Below, in pieces: positions 9,189 to 18,307 of a DNA stretch of 64,000 bases. Made by a program: the position numbers and the translations under genes. The first letter of the stretch is position 1, and every line of letters starts with the position of its first letter. The stretch comes from an uncultured Thermoanaerobaculia bacterium (GTDB lineage: Bacteria; Acidobacteriota; Thermoanaerobaculia; Multivoradales; Multivoraceae), in contig OX638294.1 in the NCBI GenBank assembly GCA_951812325.1, positions 3,696,859 to 3,760,858 of the forward strand, given 5' to 3'. Below the pieces are notes generated by a model. That model worked only from the letters and a program-made list of their open reading frames with translations, had not been told where the DNA came from and made no database searches.

Positions 9189-10583
9189 TCAGGGTGCGTC
9201 GCCGCCGGTCGAGTCGGCCTCGCTGCCGGCCGGACCGAGCGCAAAGAGGTGCTCGCGGCCGCGTACGTAGAGCCGGTCGCCGACGATCGCCGGGGTCGCC
9301 CAGACCGACTCGCCGAGTGAGAAGCTGCCGAGGACCTCGTGCTCCCGGCCGGCGCGGAAGAGTGCGGCGTCGCCGTCCGTGTTGACCATCAGGATGCGGC
9401 CGCCGCCGCCGACCATGGAGGCGGAGTAGCGGCCGCGGATCGGCAGCCGGCCGCCCTCGTAGACCACGTCGCCGGTGCGCGCGTCGAGGCAGGTGATCAC
9501 GCCGCCGTCGTTGGTCAGGTAGAGCAGGCCGTCGTAGAGGAGGTTCGAGGGTACGTAGCCGGTGCCCTTGCGGTAGGTCCAGACCCGTGGGGCGTTGCTG
9601 CCGGTCAGATCGCCACGGCTGTCGAGCCGGATCGCGAAGACGAGCTTGCCGGGGTGGCCCGTGCTGAACACCGCCAGGCCGCCCACCGTCATCGGCGTGT
9701 GGATCACGTTGTTCCCGAGTCCCCTGGCCCGCCAGAGTTCGGCGCCGTCGGCCGGGTCGTAGGCGATGACGTACTCGTTGCCGGTAGTCAGCAGCTGCTT
9801 CTGTTGCTCGTGTTCGACCACGATCGGCGTGGCCCAGCTCGCCCGCACCGACCGGTCGCGCTTCCAGACCTCCTCGCCGGTCAGCGCGTCCAGCGCGACG
9901 ATGAAGGAGTCGTCGCCGCTGTCCTCGTCGGCCAGGATGATGAGCAGACCCTCGTGCAGCACGGGCGAGGTGCCGACGCCGAGGCCGACCGTCTTGATGT
10001 CGCCGATGTCGCGCTCCCACACCGGCGCCCCATCGACGGTGTAGGCGTAGACGCCCTCGGAACCGAAGTAGGCGTAGATCCGCTCGCCGTCGGTGACCGG
10101 GGTCGGCGAGGCGTACGACGAGTCGGAGTGGCGGTCGTCGTAGACCCGGCCTTCGTAGGCGGTGCGGGACCAGAGCAGGTCGCCTTCGTCGGCGTCGAAG
10201 GCGATGACCTTCATCGTGTGGCGGCGGTTGCCGTCGGTGGCCTGCGGGTGATGGAAGGGCCGTCCCGCGAACGTGTGCTCGGGCGGTCCGGCCCCGGGAA
10301 TCACGTCTCCCGCGATTGCCGTGGTCAGGAAGACTCGGCCTCCCGAAACCACCGGCGAGGAGTGGCCGCGGCCCTCCACCTTCGTCTTCCAGAGCAGGTT
10401 TCGGTCGAGGTCGAGGTCGGCCGCCGGGCCCGGGCCGGAGCGGGCGATGCCGCTGCCGTCGGCGCCGCGGAAGCCGGGCCAGTCATTGGCGTCGGCTTCA
10501 GCACCGAGGGTGGGCGCCGCCACCAGGGCGGCGGCGATCAGAGTGGCTGCCAGAACGGACACGATCCACTGATAGATGTCCAT
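9189..10583 (-). CDS. Secreted PQQ-like beta-propeller protein
   Basis: The 464-residue product starts with a signal peptide (MDIYQWIVSVLAATLIAAALV, cleavage after about residue 28). It continues with the WPGFRGADGSGIA opening and repeated W-x-(R/K)...G...SSPVV blades of PQQ_2/BamB-like eight-bladed propellers. Such proteins are periplasmic; family members are either quinoprotein dehydrogenase-like or scaffolds, and this length without cytochrome or calcium-site signatures gives no evidence for enzyme activity. The ATG at 10583 has a GAGAGGAAG ribosome site. It stands alone, with the unrelated glycosyltransferase remnant downstream and a structured spacer upstream. Confidence 0.78.
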   Translation of the reverse strand: MDIYQWIVSVLAATLIAAALVAAPTLGAEADANDWPGFRGADGSGIARSGPGPAADLDLDRNLLWKTKVEGRGHSSPVVSGGRVFLTTAIAGDVIPGAGPPEHTFAGRPFHHPQATDGNRRHTMKVIAFDADEGDLLWSRTAYEGRVYDDRHSDSSYASPTPVTDGERIYAYFGSEGVYAYTVDGAPVWERDIGDIKTVGLGVGTSPVLHEGLLIILADEDSGDDSFIVALDALTGEEVWKRDRSVRASWATPIVVEHEQQKQLLTTGNEYVIAYDPADGAELWRARGLGNNVIHTPMTVGGLAVFSTGHPGKLVFAIRLDSRGDLTGSNAPRVWTYRKGTGYVPSNLLYDGLLYLTNDGGVITCLDARTGDVVYEGGRLPIRGRYSASMVGGGGRILMVNTDGDAALFRAGREHEVLGSFSLGESVWATPAIVGDRLYVRGREHLFALGPAGSEADSTGGDAP

Positions 10584-11064
10584 ACTGCTTCCTCTCTAGC
10601 GGACTATCGCCGCCGTTGTTCCAGCCGTTTGCGCCATTTGCGCAAGCGCGCTTCTCTCAGCAGTTGGACACGCTCCAACTGCCGTCTAATGGATGGATGG
10701 ATTGGCGTTGGCTCAGGCTCAGGCTTAGGGACAGGCTCAGGAACGCTCCAATAGGCCCGCACCTGCGTCCCCAGGCCGGCAGGATTCCCGGAGGCCGGCG
10801 CCTTGCGCCGAATGCCGGCCAGAACCCGGGTGGCGCGGCCCCGCGCCACCCGTGAACCAGTCCGTGCGCCCGTCATCAAGCGCACGGATGGCAGGCCGGT
10901 GCACCTGTAGCTTTGCTGGGTGGATTCTGGTCCCTGTCCAAGGCCGTCCGAGAGGCGAGAAGTCGTCGAGGCTGCGGAAGCTGTGGGAAACCCGGTTCCT
11001 GCCGCGGAGTCTGCCGGTGAACGATGGTGGTAGGTGTGCATGGGAGTCTCGCAGGTTGTCGATG
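10584..11064. other. Gene-free spacer with hairpins and a degraded short frame
   Basis: This stretch between two minus-strand genes has two hairpins close to the propeller gene. One lies at 10630-10646 (TTGCGC/GCGCAA), and one at 10661-10681 is a perfect 8-bp stem (CAGTTGGA/TCCAACTG) with a 5-nt loop; both would be in its 5' leader. Further left is a short minus-strand frame rich in PEPVPKPEPEP and RRQLERVQLLREARLRKWRK, of lower GC than its surroundings and with no start of its own. The two-hairpin repeat at 10828-10887 follows. I see no complete gene. Confidence 0.5.
10828..10887. repeat. Two-hairpin intergenic repeat (REP-like)
   Basis: Two perfect inverted repeats lie side by side. GGGTGGCGCGG/CCGCGCCACCC is an 11-bp stem with a 2-nt loop at 10828-10851. 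CCGTGCGC/GCGCACGG is an 8-bp stem at 10862-10887. The same two stems occur in opposite order at 14912-14970. The shared sequence, intergenic location and double-hairpin form resemble REP/BIME elements, which depend on a RAYT transposase encoded elsewhere. Confidence 0.7.
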
Positions 11065-14000
11065 CTACGGGGTCTTGATCGGGTCGGCGGGGCGGCCGGG
11101 CAGGGTGCGGGGGTCTTCGGCCAGTTTCTCGAGCATCAGGTCGACGGCTCTCTCGAGTTGCGGGTCGCGGCCGTCGAGGATGTCGCGCGGCAGGTTCGTC
11201 ACCTCGATGTCCGGGTCGACGCCGTAGCCCTCGATCACCCAGTTGCCCTCCGGGTCGGCGGAGCCGGCCTCGGGCACGTTGACCGAGCCGCCGTCGATCA
11301 GCGGCGCCCGGCCGTAGATGCCGACCACGCCGCCCCAGCTCCGCTTGCCGACGATGGGCCCCAGTCCGGCGCGGCGGAACTGGTAGGCGAACTGGTCGCC
11401 GTCCGAGGCGGTGTCCTCGTCGATCACGCACACGAGGTGGCCGTGAAAGACGCCGCCCGGCGAGGTGTCGACGGAGTCCCGGTTGCGCTCGAAGTCGAGC
11501 ATCAGGGTCTCGCGGCGCAATCGCTCGATGATCATGGGCGAGACGTTGCCGCCGCCGTTGGAGCGCACGTCGACGACCAGGGCCTCCTTGCGGACCTGGC
11601 CGTAGTACCACTTGATCCACTCGCGGATGCCGCTGGCCGACATGTCGGGGATGTGGAGGTAGCCGATCCGGCCGCCGCCGCGCTCCTCGACGATTCTTCG
11701 GCTGCGCTCGGTCCAGGCCAGGTAGATCAGCGCGTCTTCGCTCGCGATCGGATCGACGAGCACGTTCCTTGCCTCGGCGCGGTCGGCGCTCGAACCGACG
11801 GTCAACTCGAGCGGCCCGCGTCCGGCCTCGCGCAGGAGCTGGAACGGACTCGTCGCCGGCGTCAGCTCGCGGCCCTGGATCGCGAACAGGTAGTCGCCCT
11901 CGCCGACATCGACGCCGATTTCGGTCAGCGGCGAGCGGTACCGGGGTTCCTCGTTCTGGCCTTTGAAGATGCGGGAGAACCGGTAGCGACGGGCGTCCTC
12001 GTCCAGTTCGAAGCGGGCGCCGAGCAGGGCGGCGCGCGGCCGGTCGGGCGCCTCGTAGTCGCCGCCCGAGACGTAGGCGTGGGAGACGTTCAGTTCGGCG
12101 ACCATCTCGCTCATCACGTAGTTCAGGTCGCTGCGATGGCCGACGTGGGCGAGCAGCGGGCGGTACTGCTCCCGGAGCGCCTCCCAGTCGTAGCCGTGCA
12201 TGTTCGGGGCGTAGAAGAAGTCGCGGAACCGGCGCCAGACCTCGTCGAAGATCTGGGTCCATTCCTCGGCCGGCGCCCGGTCGACGGTCAGGCCGGCGAG
12301 GGACAGCGTCTTCGCCTCGCCGCCGCCGAGGTCGAACAGGCGGTAGGACCGGCCCTCGCGGACCAGCAGCTTCTTGCCGTCACCGGAGAGGACGAGGCCG
12401 CCGATGCCCCTCGCCAGGCTCTTGCCTTCGCGCTTCTTCAGGTCGTACGAGAAGACTTCGGGCTGGATGTCGGAGGAGCGCCCGAGGTAGCCGGCGCCGC
12501 CGCGTACGTAGAGGACCTTGCCTTCCGCGGCGCCGAGGCCGATGTAGTTGTCCGCTTCGAGGGGGAAGCGGGCGATGCGCCGGGCGAGACCGTCGAGATC
12601 GATCCGGTCGCGCTCGTCCTCGTCGGCCTCGTCGGCCTGGTCGGCGTCCGAATCGTCGTTGTCATCCCCGTCGTCGTCGTCGCCGCCGTCATCCCCGTCG
12701 CCGTCGCCGTCGTCGTCGCCGTCGGCCTCCTGCCCGCCGTTCCCGCCGTCGGCCTTCCCGTCCTCGTCTTCATCGTCCTCGATCTCCACCTCGTCGCTGC
12801 GGGGCGGGAACGGATGGGGCGTGTCGTCGCGCAGGGCGAGCGCGTAGAGGTACGTCTCGCGGTCGGCGGCGTAGTTGTACTCGAAGCTGCCGATCTGCGG
12901 CACGAACTGCCGGTCGGAGAGGAAGTAGAGGTAGTCGCCGCCCGGGTCGAAGACGGGGAAGAAGTCGTTCCAGAGTTCGGAGGTCACGCGGGTGAGGGTG
13001 CGACTCTCGACCTCGAAGATGTGGATCGAGGCGAACTCGTTCGGGTCGCCCAGTTCGACCGCCAGGTAGTCGCCGTTCGGCGACCAGTCGTAGCTGGTGC
13101 CGAAGGGCCGAGGATCGTCCGCGACTTCGATGATGTCGCGTGGTCCGGCCGCCGCGTCGTCGCCGCTCCTGACGCTCGCGTCGACGATGCCGAGCCGGCC
13201 CTGCTGGTCGATGAAGGCGATGCGGTCGCTCTTCGGCGACCAGAGCAGGTTGCTGTAATGGCGGCCGACACTGCCTTGTGTGAGCTGGACCGGTTCGCCG
13301 TTGCCGTCCTGGCTGACCGTCCAGATTTCCGTCTCCCCGGTCCGGTCGGAGGTGAAGGCGATCCGCCGGCCGTCCGGAGACCAGGCGGGATCCCGGTCAT
13401 TCGCGCCGGAGGAGCGGGTCAGGTTGCGGGTCGGACCGTGCTCGGCCGGGACGGTGAAGACGTCGCCGCGAGCGGAGAAGGCGGCCCGTTTCGCTTTCGG
13501 ACTGAGAGCGAAGCCGGACACCTGGTTCGCTGCCGAAACGCGGCCGGGGCGGCGGGCGAGCTGGTCCGTCGGCACATGGATGGGGACCGGCCGGGCGCGT
13601 CCGGAGGCGAGGTCGAAAATCTCGAGCGCACCGGCCTTCTCATACACGATGCGCCGGTTCGCCTTGTCGGCGCTGGGCCAACGCACGTCCCATCGGTCTT
13701 CGTTCGTGAGCTGGGAGAGCTCGCCCGAATCGACCTCGTAGGCATACAGGTTCAGCGTGCCGTCGCGGTCCGAGGAGAAGTAGATCGTGTCGCCGATCCA
13801 CATCGGGTCGCGGTCGGAGCGCTTGTGGTCCGTCACCTGGATCGACTCCAGGCTGTCGATGTCGAGGATCCACAGGTCCTGCGCCCAGCCTCCTTCGTAG
13901 CGCTTCCAGTGCCGGAAGTCCCGGGTCACCGGCGAGTAGACGACGCGCCTTCCGTCGGGCGAAAGATCGCCGCCGCCCGACTCCGGCATCGGCAGCGCCC

Positions 14001-14499
14001 TCGGCAGTCCCCCTGCCGTGTCGACCAGGAACAGCTTCGTGTCACCCAGGTCCCAGCCGTCCCGCAACGACCGGAACAGGACGGACTTGCCGTCGGGAGA
14101 CCAGCCGTAGACCTGGTAGTCGTAGCCCCAGCGCGGCGCCAGGGGCCCGGCGGCGGGGTAGAAGGTCAATTGCCGGGGCGCGCCGCCCGCCGCGTCGACG
14201 ACGTAGACCTGCTCGTCGCCGTCGTACTGGCCGGTGAAGGCGATCTGCGAACCGTCCGGCGAGAACCTGGCGAACAGCTCCAGGCCGGGATGGGAGGTGA
14301 GGCGCGTCGCCGTGCCCCCGTCCGCCGAAGCGAGCCAGATGTCGCCCGCGTAGGTGAACGCGACCCGGTCGCCGGCGAGGTCCGGGAAGCGGAGCAGCCT
14401 GGTCTCGCCGCCCGTCTGGGCCGAAGCGGGCGGCGCCGGCGCGGCGGCGAGGACGATGGCGCACAGCATGGCGCGCCGCACTTGACGGGGGACGGTCAT
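11065..14499 (-). CDS. Tricorn protease homologue (S41 family), exported
   Basis: The 1144-residue protein has a signal peptide (first 28 residues), an N-terminal six/seven-bladed WD40-like propeller (to about 330), a second propeller, a PDZ segment near 880-960 and a C-terminal S41 core. The tricorn tetrad can be placed: Ser-His in ELNVSHAYVSGG (about 805), Ser in TASDGDQFAY (about 1028), and Glu in VIEGYGVDPDIE (about 1090). RSNGGGNVSPMI and GKRSWGGVVG are the usual S41 core motifs. It should degrade peptides to short products, here in the periplasm. An Asp/Glu-rich low-complexity insert occupies about residues 565-635. The frame extends 17 codons further, but the ATG at 14499 has GGAGG six bases upstream and starts the signal peptide, so I chose it. 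Confidence 0.87.
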   Translation of the reverse strand: MTVPRQVRRAMLCAIVLAAAPAPPASAQTGGETRLLRFPDLAGDRVAFTYAGDIWLASADGGTATRLTSHPGLELFARFSPDGSQIAFTGQYDGDEQVYVVDAAGGAPRQLTFYPAAGPLAPRWGYDYQVYGWSPDGKSVLFRSLRDGWDLGDTKLFLVDTAGGLPRALPMPESGGGDLSPDGRRVVYSPVTRDFRHWKRYEGGWAQDLWILDIDSLESIQVTDHKRSDRDPMWIGDTIYFSSDRDGTLNLYAYEVDSGELSQLTNEDRWDVRWPSADKANRRIVYEKAGALEIFDLASGRARPVPIHVPTDQLARRPGRVSAANQVSGFALSPKAKRAAFSARGDVFTVPAEHGPTRNLTRSSGANDRDPAWSPDGRRIAFTSDRTGETEIWTVSQDGNGEPVQLTQGSVGRHYSNLLWSPKSDRIAFIDQQGRLGIVDASVRSGDDAAAGPRDIIEVADDPRPFGTSYDWSPNGDYLAVELGDPNEFASIHIFEVESRTLTRVTSELWNDFFPVFDPGGDYLYFLSDRQFVPQIGSFEYNYAADRETYLYALALRDDTPHPFPPRSDEVEIEDDEDEDGKADGGNGGQEADGDDDGDGDGDDGGDDDDGDDNDDSDADQADEADEDERDRIDLDGLARRIARFPLEADNYIGLGAAEGKVLYVRGGAGYLGRSSDIQPEVFSYDLKKREGKSLARGIGGLVLSGDGKKLLVREGRSYRLFDLGGGEAKTLSLAGLTVDRAPAEEWTQIFDEVWRRFRDFFYAPNMHGYDWEALREQYRPLLAHVGHRSDLNYVMSEMVAELNVSHAYVSGGDYEAPDRPRAALLGARFELDEDARRYRFSRIFKGQNEEPRYRSPLTEIGVDVGEGDYLFAIQGRELTPATSPFQLLREAGRGPLELTVGSSADRAEARNVLVDPIASEDALIYLAWTERSRRIVEERGGGRIGYLHIPDMSASGIREWIKWYYGQVRKEALVVDVRSNGGGNVSPMIIERLRRETLMLDFERNRDSVDTSPGGVFHGHLVCVIDEDTASDGDQFAYQFRRAGLGPIVGKRSWGGVVGIYGRAPLIDGGSVNVPEAGSADPEGNWVIEGYGVDPDIEVTNLPRDILDGRDPQLERAVDLMLEKLAEDPRTLPGRPADPIKTP

Positions 14500-14595
14500 G
14501 GGAACCTCCGGTCGCGGGACTGCGCTTGGGAGCAGACAGCGCCGCGGCATTTTCTCACGTTCACCGGTTGCGCCGGCATTCGGCGCGACAGCGGC

Positions 14596-14687
14596 AACTC
14601 GCCATCCGGCAAGCTGCCGCCGCTTCGCCAGACAGGTCTACGCTTCCTGGCGGGGCCAGGTTGCAGAACGACGAGACGAGGACGCCG
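14596..14687 (+). repeat. Copy of the aceB upstream segment
   Basis: About 80 bases match 16616-16694 at roughly 90 percent identity: AACTCGCCATCCGG, then CTGCCGCCGCTTCGCCAGAC, AGGTCTACG and TTGCAGAACGACGA. Both copies have the inverted repeat CGCCAG/CTGGCG. At 16616 the segment sits directly before malate synthase; here it precedes no gene, only a short aceB-like scrap. It looks like a duplicated 5' edge of aceB or a small dispersed element. Confidence 0.7.
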
Positions 14688-14911
14688 GCGCGGGGCCGGA
14701 TCGGAAGACTTCGAGGCCGCAGAAGCGGCGGCGCTTGACCCGGACGAAGACAAACGGCGGCTTGCTCCGGTACAACGCGGCGCAGCAAGCCAAGCGGGCG
14801 GATGCGTACGCGCTGGCGGCCCGGAAGATGGCCACCGCCGACCCCTAGCCGCCCGTGGTAAGAGTCGCGCTGCATTCGATCGGTCATGCATCCCGCCCGG
14901 CATCGTGCCAT

Positions 14912-14970
14912 CCGTGCGCCCGATGACGGGCGCACGGACTGGTTCGCGGGTGGCGCGGAGCGCGCCACCC
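14912..14970. repeat. Two-hairpin intergenic repeat (REP-like), second copy
   Basis: CCGTGCGCCCG/CGGGCGCACGG forms an 11-bp perfect stem with loop ATGA (14912-14937). GGGTGGCGCG/CGCGCCACCC forms a 10-bp perfect stem with loop GAG (14948-14970). These are the same two stems as at 10828-10887, in opposite order and hence opposite orientation. Degraded relatives lie at about 39720-39760 and 56040-56110. Confidence 0.75.
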
Positions 14971-15237
14971 GGGCAAGCTCCTCGGTCGCCCTTGTTCCCG
15001 GGATTGCGGGCGGCCCGATATGCTCCGTCGTGGCGCCTTGCTGGACGAGCGCCGCCGGCCTTGGGCGCCCGTTCCCGGCCGGTCCAGGCGGCTTTCCTGG
15101 GCGTCTCGCGGCCTGGCGGCGGGTTCGAGTGACCCGCTACGGAAGACGCAACGGTCCCTTTGAGGGGGTTGTCAAATCCAGCCCTGCGCGGGAAGTCGCG
15201 GGCCGTGCGCGAGAGTAGCAACGCGGCCCTTGAGCGC

Positions 15238-15266
15238 TTGACAGGCCCGGAGGCCGTGCCTAGGAT
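15238..15266 (+). promoter_or_regulatory. Sigma-70-type promoter for the secreted unknown gene
   Basis: TTGACA (15238-15243) is a perfect -35 box. A 17-bp spacer follows, then TAGGAT (15261-15266), five of six bases of the -10 consensus. Transcription would start near 15273, leaving a leader of about 140 bases before the ATG at 15414. No other gene lies between. Confidence 0.6.
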
Positions 15267-15413
15267 TGTATGCGTCAAATCCAGTTCTACAGCCGGAAAG
15301 TCCGATGTTTGCGAGTACTACCAGGACAGTAGCGGCAACCCGGTGGCGTCTCCCGAGAATTCCGAGGAGTGCGGACCGGCTCCGTTTTGAAAACGCAACG
15401 AGGTGCTCCAAGA

Positions 15414-16370
15414 ATGAAAAGACTTGGAATCACGCTCTCCTTGTTGGCGACTCTGGCTGCGCCAGTCGCCGCCGACGATCACCCCAAGACGGTGGGGCCG
15501 CACGACATCGACCGAGGCTACGCATGGTATGCGGCTTCGCGAGTGCTGGCCGCGGATGGGTCGGTGAAGGCAACCCGCTTGCCCAAATGGTTGCGCGAGG
15601 GACTTGAATGGCAAGTGCAGCGCAGTTCCGCGGAACACGGACTGGAAGACGGAGAGGTTCCGCCGTCCAGGGAACACTGTGCGCCATGGAGCGGCTCCGT
15701 CACCTGGCCGCCCAGTGAGACGGCGGGGGACTTTGCTTCCGTGCTTCTCTTGTCGGAGGTTGCGGTTCACGCCACCCTGGGGGAAGGGATTCCCGGCTTC
15801 ACTCAGAACGGAAACCCGATGGTTCTGTTTCCTTTGTCTGACGTTGTACGGCTGCACGGGCGTTCCTCTTCCCCTGACTACCTGCTGGTATCGTTCGATC
15901 GGTTGGTAGTCCGCGGGCGGGTGTTCTGTGCGGTGAGCCCATCTCACGCGAACGCTTGGGGCACAAGACCGCCGGGTAAGGGCGACAGAGTTGTTCTGCT
16001 CGGCCCCTGGTCGAGTGACGGCGTGGTGCGCGCAAGAGCTTCTCACCCTGAATCAGCCGCCTTGGCCCAGATAGCGGGGGACGATGACGAGTTGTTCTGG
16101 AAGTCGTCCTTTGGAATCGCCAGTGTCATGTCCAACGAGCCGCGGACCCTCGCTGGATTGCAGGAACGAGTGGATGAAGCTGTGGTCGGGCGGCTGTTCG
16201 ATCTCACGGCGCACCTTGTATCGCAGGAGTACGGTTCGCCGGAGCGGCGAGAGTGGGCGGAGAAATGGAGAAAGCAGCACGAGAACAACTGCAGGATTGT
16301 AGAGGCTGCCGAATTGCCCGGTCGAGGTCTGGTTCCGGTGCGGAAAATCTGTCGCCCGTTGTCGCACTAG
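15414..16370 (+). CDS. Secreted protein of unknown function
   Basis: The 318-residue product has a signal peptide (MKRLGITLSLLATLAAPVAA, cleavage before DDHPK). I do not recognise the mature part. It has no transmembrane segment, a few cysteines (CAPWSG, FCAVSP, NNCRIV, KICRPL) that could form disulfides in the periplasm, and many tryptophans and acidic residues. GC content is visibly lower than the neighbours, which together with repeats on both sides may mean recent acquisition. I start at the ATG 15414 because the signal peptide begins there; an upstream in-frame ATG at 15369 would add 15 residues. The gene stands alone behind its own promoter. Confidence 0.6.
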   Translation: MKRLGITLSLLATLAAPVAADDHPKTVGPHDIDRGYAWYAASRVLAADGSVKATRLPKWLREGLEWQVQRSSAEHGLEDGEVPPSREHCAPWSGSVTWPPSETAGDFASVLLLSEVAVHATLGEGIPGFTQNGNPMVLFPLSDVVRLHGRSSSPDYLLVSFDRLVVRGRVFCAVSPSHANAWGTRPPGKGDRVVLLGPWSSDGVVRARASHPESAALAQIAGDDDELFWKSSFGIASVMSNEPRTLAGLQERVDEAVVGRLFDLTAHLVSQEYGSPERREWAEKWRKQHENNCRIVEAAELPGRGLVPVRKICRPLSH

Positions 16371-16735
16371 ACCGCGAGACGACGGCCCGCCGGAGCCGGT
16401 CGAGTTTCGGCGGCGGCGGCCCGCGCCTGTTCGCCGGTTCCGAGGCCGTGCGCGAGCGCGGCGACCTGCTCGCCCTGGTTGAGCGCCGGACCGGGCAGCA
16501 CGGACCCGACTACCTGCGCGACCGAGGAATCCGAGGCTTCAAGCGCCGAGGCCCTGAGAGGCCCTGAGAGGCCCAGGAAGGCCGTTGGGGACGGTGGGCA
16601 GAGGTGCGCAGGGTCAACTCGCCATCCGGTAAACTGCCGCCGCTTCGCCAGACAGGTCTACGAGTCCTGGCGGGGCAGGTTGCAGAACGACGACGAACGA
16701 GAGGCCGGCCGGGGCTGGTCTTGGGAGACGGCAGG
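16371..16735. other. Spacer before aceB
   Basis: No recognisable gene. A frame in 16400-16567 gives SEAVRERGDLLALVERRTG and further protein-like sequence, but it has no start of its own and no family match I know. A tandem GGCCCTGAGA occurs at about 16550-16570. The repeat shared with 14596-14687 fills the last 120 bases before malate synthase. Confidence 0.4.
16616..16700 (+). repeat. aceB upstream segment, twin of 14596-14687
   Basis: This segment lies 40 bases upstream of the malate synthase start and is almost identical to the copy at 14596. It contains CGCCAG...CTGGCG, which can form a 6-bp stem with a 15-nt loop in the aceB leader. It may carry a regulatory site for aceB, or be a dispersed element that landed there. 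Confidence 0.65.
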
Positions 16736-18307
16736 ATGAGCGGAATCGAGATCACCGGACCGCGCGACTTCGAGGCGGCGGAACACATTCTGACGGCGGA
16801 GGCGCTCGGGTTCGCGGGCGACCTTTGCCGGCAATTCGAGGAGCGCCGGGTGCAGCTGCTCCAGGACCGGGTCGATCGCCACGCCCGCATTCAGGCTGGC
16901 GAGGATCCGACCTTCCCGGCCGAGACGCAGGAAGTCCGCGACGCGGACTGGAAGGTGGCGCCCGCGCCCGCGGACCTGAACTGCCGCTGGGCCGAGATCA
17001 CGGGCCCCGTCGACCGCAAGATGATGATCAACGCGCTGAACTCCGGCGCCAAGGTGTTCATGGCCGACATCGAGGATGCGCTCAGTCCGAGTTGGCGCAA
17101 CGTGATCGAGGGTCAGGAGAACCTGTACGACGCGGTGCGCAAGCAGTTGGAGTTCACGAACCCCGGCAACGGCAAGGAGTACCGCCTCAAGGACGAGATC
17201 GCGACCCTGCTGGTGCGTCCGCGCGGCTGGCACCTGATCGAGAAGAACGCCCTGATCGACGGCCAGCCCGTCTCGGCCGGCATCTTCGACTTCGCCCTCT
17301 ACTTCTTCCATAACGCGAAGGCAGCGCTCAGCCGCGGCAGCGGGCCGTACTTCTACCTGCCGAAGCTGGAGAACCGGCATGAGGCGCGGCTCTGGAACGA
17401 CATCTTCGTTGCCGCCCAGGATGCGCTCGGCGTGCCGCAGGGCAGCGTCCGCGCCACGGTGCTGATCGAGACGATCCTCGCCGCCTTCGAGATGGAGGAG
17501 ATCCTCTACGAGCTGCGGGACCACTCGGCGGGGCTGAACGCCGGCCGCTGGGACTACATCTTCAGCGCGATCAAGAAGTTCGCGTTCCGCGAAGACCTCG
17601 TGCTGCCGGACCGCGGCCAGATCACGATGACCGTGCCGTTCATGCGCTCCTACACGGAGCTGCTGGTTCGCACCTGCCATGGCCGCGGCGCTCACGCGAT
17701 CGGCGGCATGGCGGCCTTCATCCCCAGCCGGCGGGACGCGGAGGTCAACGCGACGGCGCTGGCGGCGGTCACGGCCGACAAGGAGCGCGAGGCCGGCGAC
17801 GGGTTCGACGGCAGTTGGGTAGCCCATCCGGACCTGGTGCCGATCGCCCTGGAGGTGTTCTCCACCAAGATGGAGGGCCGCCCGAATCAGAAAGAGAGGC
17901 TGCGCCAGGACGTTGCGGTTGCGCCCGGCAGCCTGATCGACCTGAACGTGCCCGGCGGAACGCTGACCGAGCAGGGCTTGCGCAACAACGTGTCGGTGGG
18001 ACTCCAGTACATGAACTCCTGGCTCAACGGCAACGGCGCGGCGGCAATCAACAACCTGATGGAAGATGCGGCGACTGCCGAAATCGCCCGCGCCCAGCTC
18101 TGGCAGTGGGTCCACAGAGGCGCGCGGATGGACAACGGCGAGCAGGTCACGCCCGCGCTCTACGAGCAGGTGCGGGACGAGGAGTTGAGCCGGCTCGGCG
18201 GCCGCGAAGCGAGCCGCTACGGTCTCGCGGTCGCCCTGCTCGACGACCTGGTGCTCGGTTCCGAGTTCCAGGAGTTCCTGACCCTGCAGGCCTACCGGCA
18301 CATCTGA
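16736..18307 (+). CDS. aceB: Malate synthase A
   Basis: Condenses glyoxylate with acetyl-CoA to malate, the second step of the glyoxylate shunt. The 523-residue product has the usual length of the A isoform and the family signature [20 protein letters not shown] near 265, with the RPRGWHL motif near 160 and the metal/acid region [13 protein letters not shown] near 105. The ATG at 16736 has GGGAGACGGCAGG upstream. Isocitrate lyase is not in the window; the next large gene, glcF, suggests that glyoxylate comes at least partly from glycolate oxidation. The last codons and the following spacer are duplicated directly downstream (18362-18398). Confidence 0.93.
   Translation: MSGIEITGPRDFEAAEHILTAEALGFAGDLCRQFEERRVQLLQDRVDRHARIQAGEDPTFPAETQEVRDADWKVAPAPADLNCRWAEITGPVDRKMMINALNSGAKVFMADIEDALSPSWRNVIEGQENLYDAVRKQLEFTNPGNGKEYRLKDEIATLLVRPRGWHLIEKNALIDGQPVSAGIFDFALYFFHNAKAALSRGSGPYFYLPKLENRHEARLWNDIFVAAQDALGVPQGSVRATVLIETILAAFEMEEILYELRDHSAGLNAGRWDYIFSAIKKFAFREDLVLPDRGQITMTVPFMRSYTELLVRTCHGRGAHAIGGMAAFIPSRRDAEVNATALAAVTADKEREAGDGFDGSWVAHPDLVPIALEVFSTKMEGRPNQKERLRQDVAVAPGSLIDLNVPGGTLTEQGLRNNVSVGLQYMNSWLNGNGAAAINNLMEDAATAEIARAQLWQWVHRGARMDNGEQVTPALYEQVRDEELSRLGGREASRYGLAVALLDDLVLGSEFQEFLTLQAYRHI

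Larger units (their letters stand above)
14500..15413. other. Long gene-free spacer with repeats and a promoter
   Basis: No complete gene is apparent in these 914 bases. They hold a near-copy of the aceB upstream region (14596-14687), followed at about 14707 by GACTTCGAGGCCGCAGAA, close to the aceB codons for DFEAAE. The two-hairpin repeat lies at 14912-14970 with a flank to about 15050 that reappears at 56040-56198. A direct repeat GTCAAATCCAG occurs at 15172 and about 15275, and a good sigma-70 promoter at 15238-15266. The short frames here have no family resemblance. Confidence 0.6.

Noticed and set aside
8780..9244. N-terminal extension of the DUF4143 ATPase
   Set aside because: The extension would translate the 22-bp array and the glycosyltransferase remnant; family members start at the MITRETYLRR position.
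10852..15132. A 1426-codon plus-strand frame
   Set aside because: It is antisense to the tricorn homologue, whose motifs and propeller repeats are clear; the plus frame has no family resemblance.
15110..15150. tRNA-like arm GCGGGTTCGAGTGACCCGC
   Set aside because: The loop is nine bases and there is no acceptor, D or anticodon arm around it.
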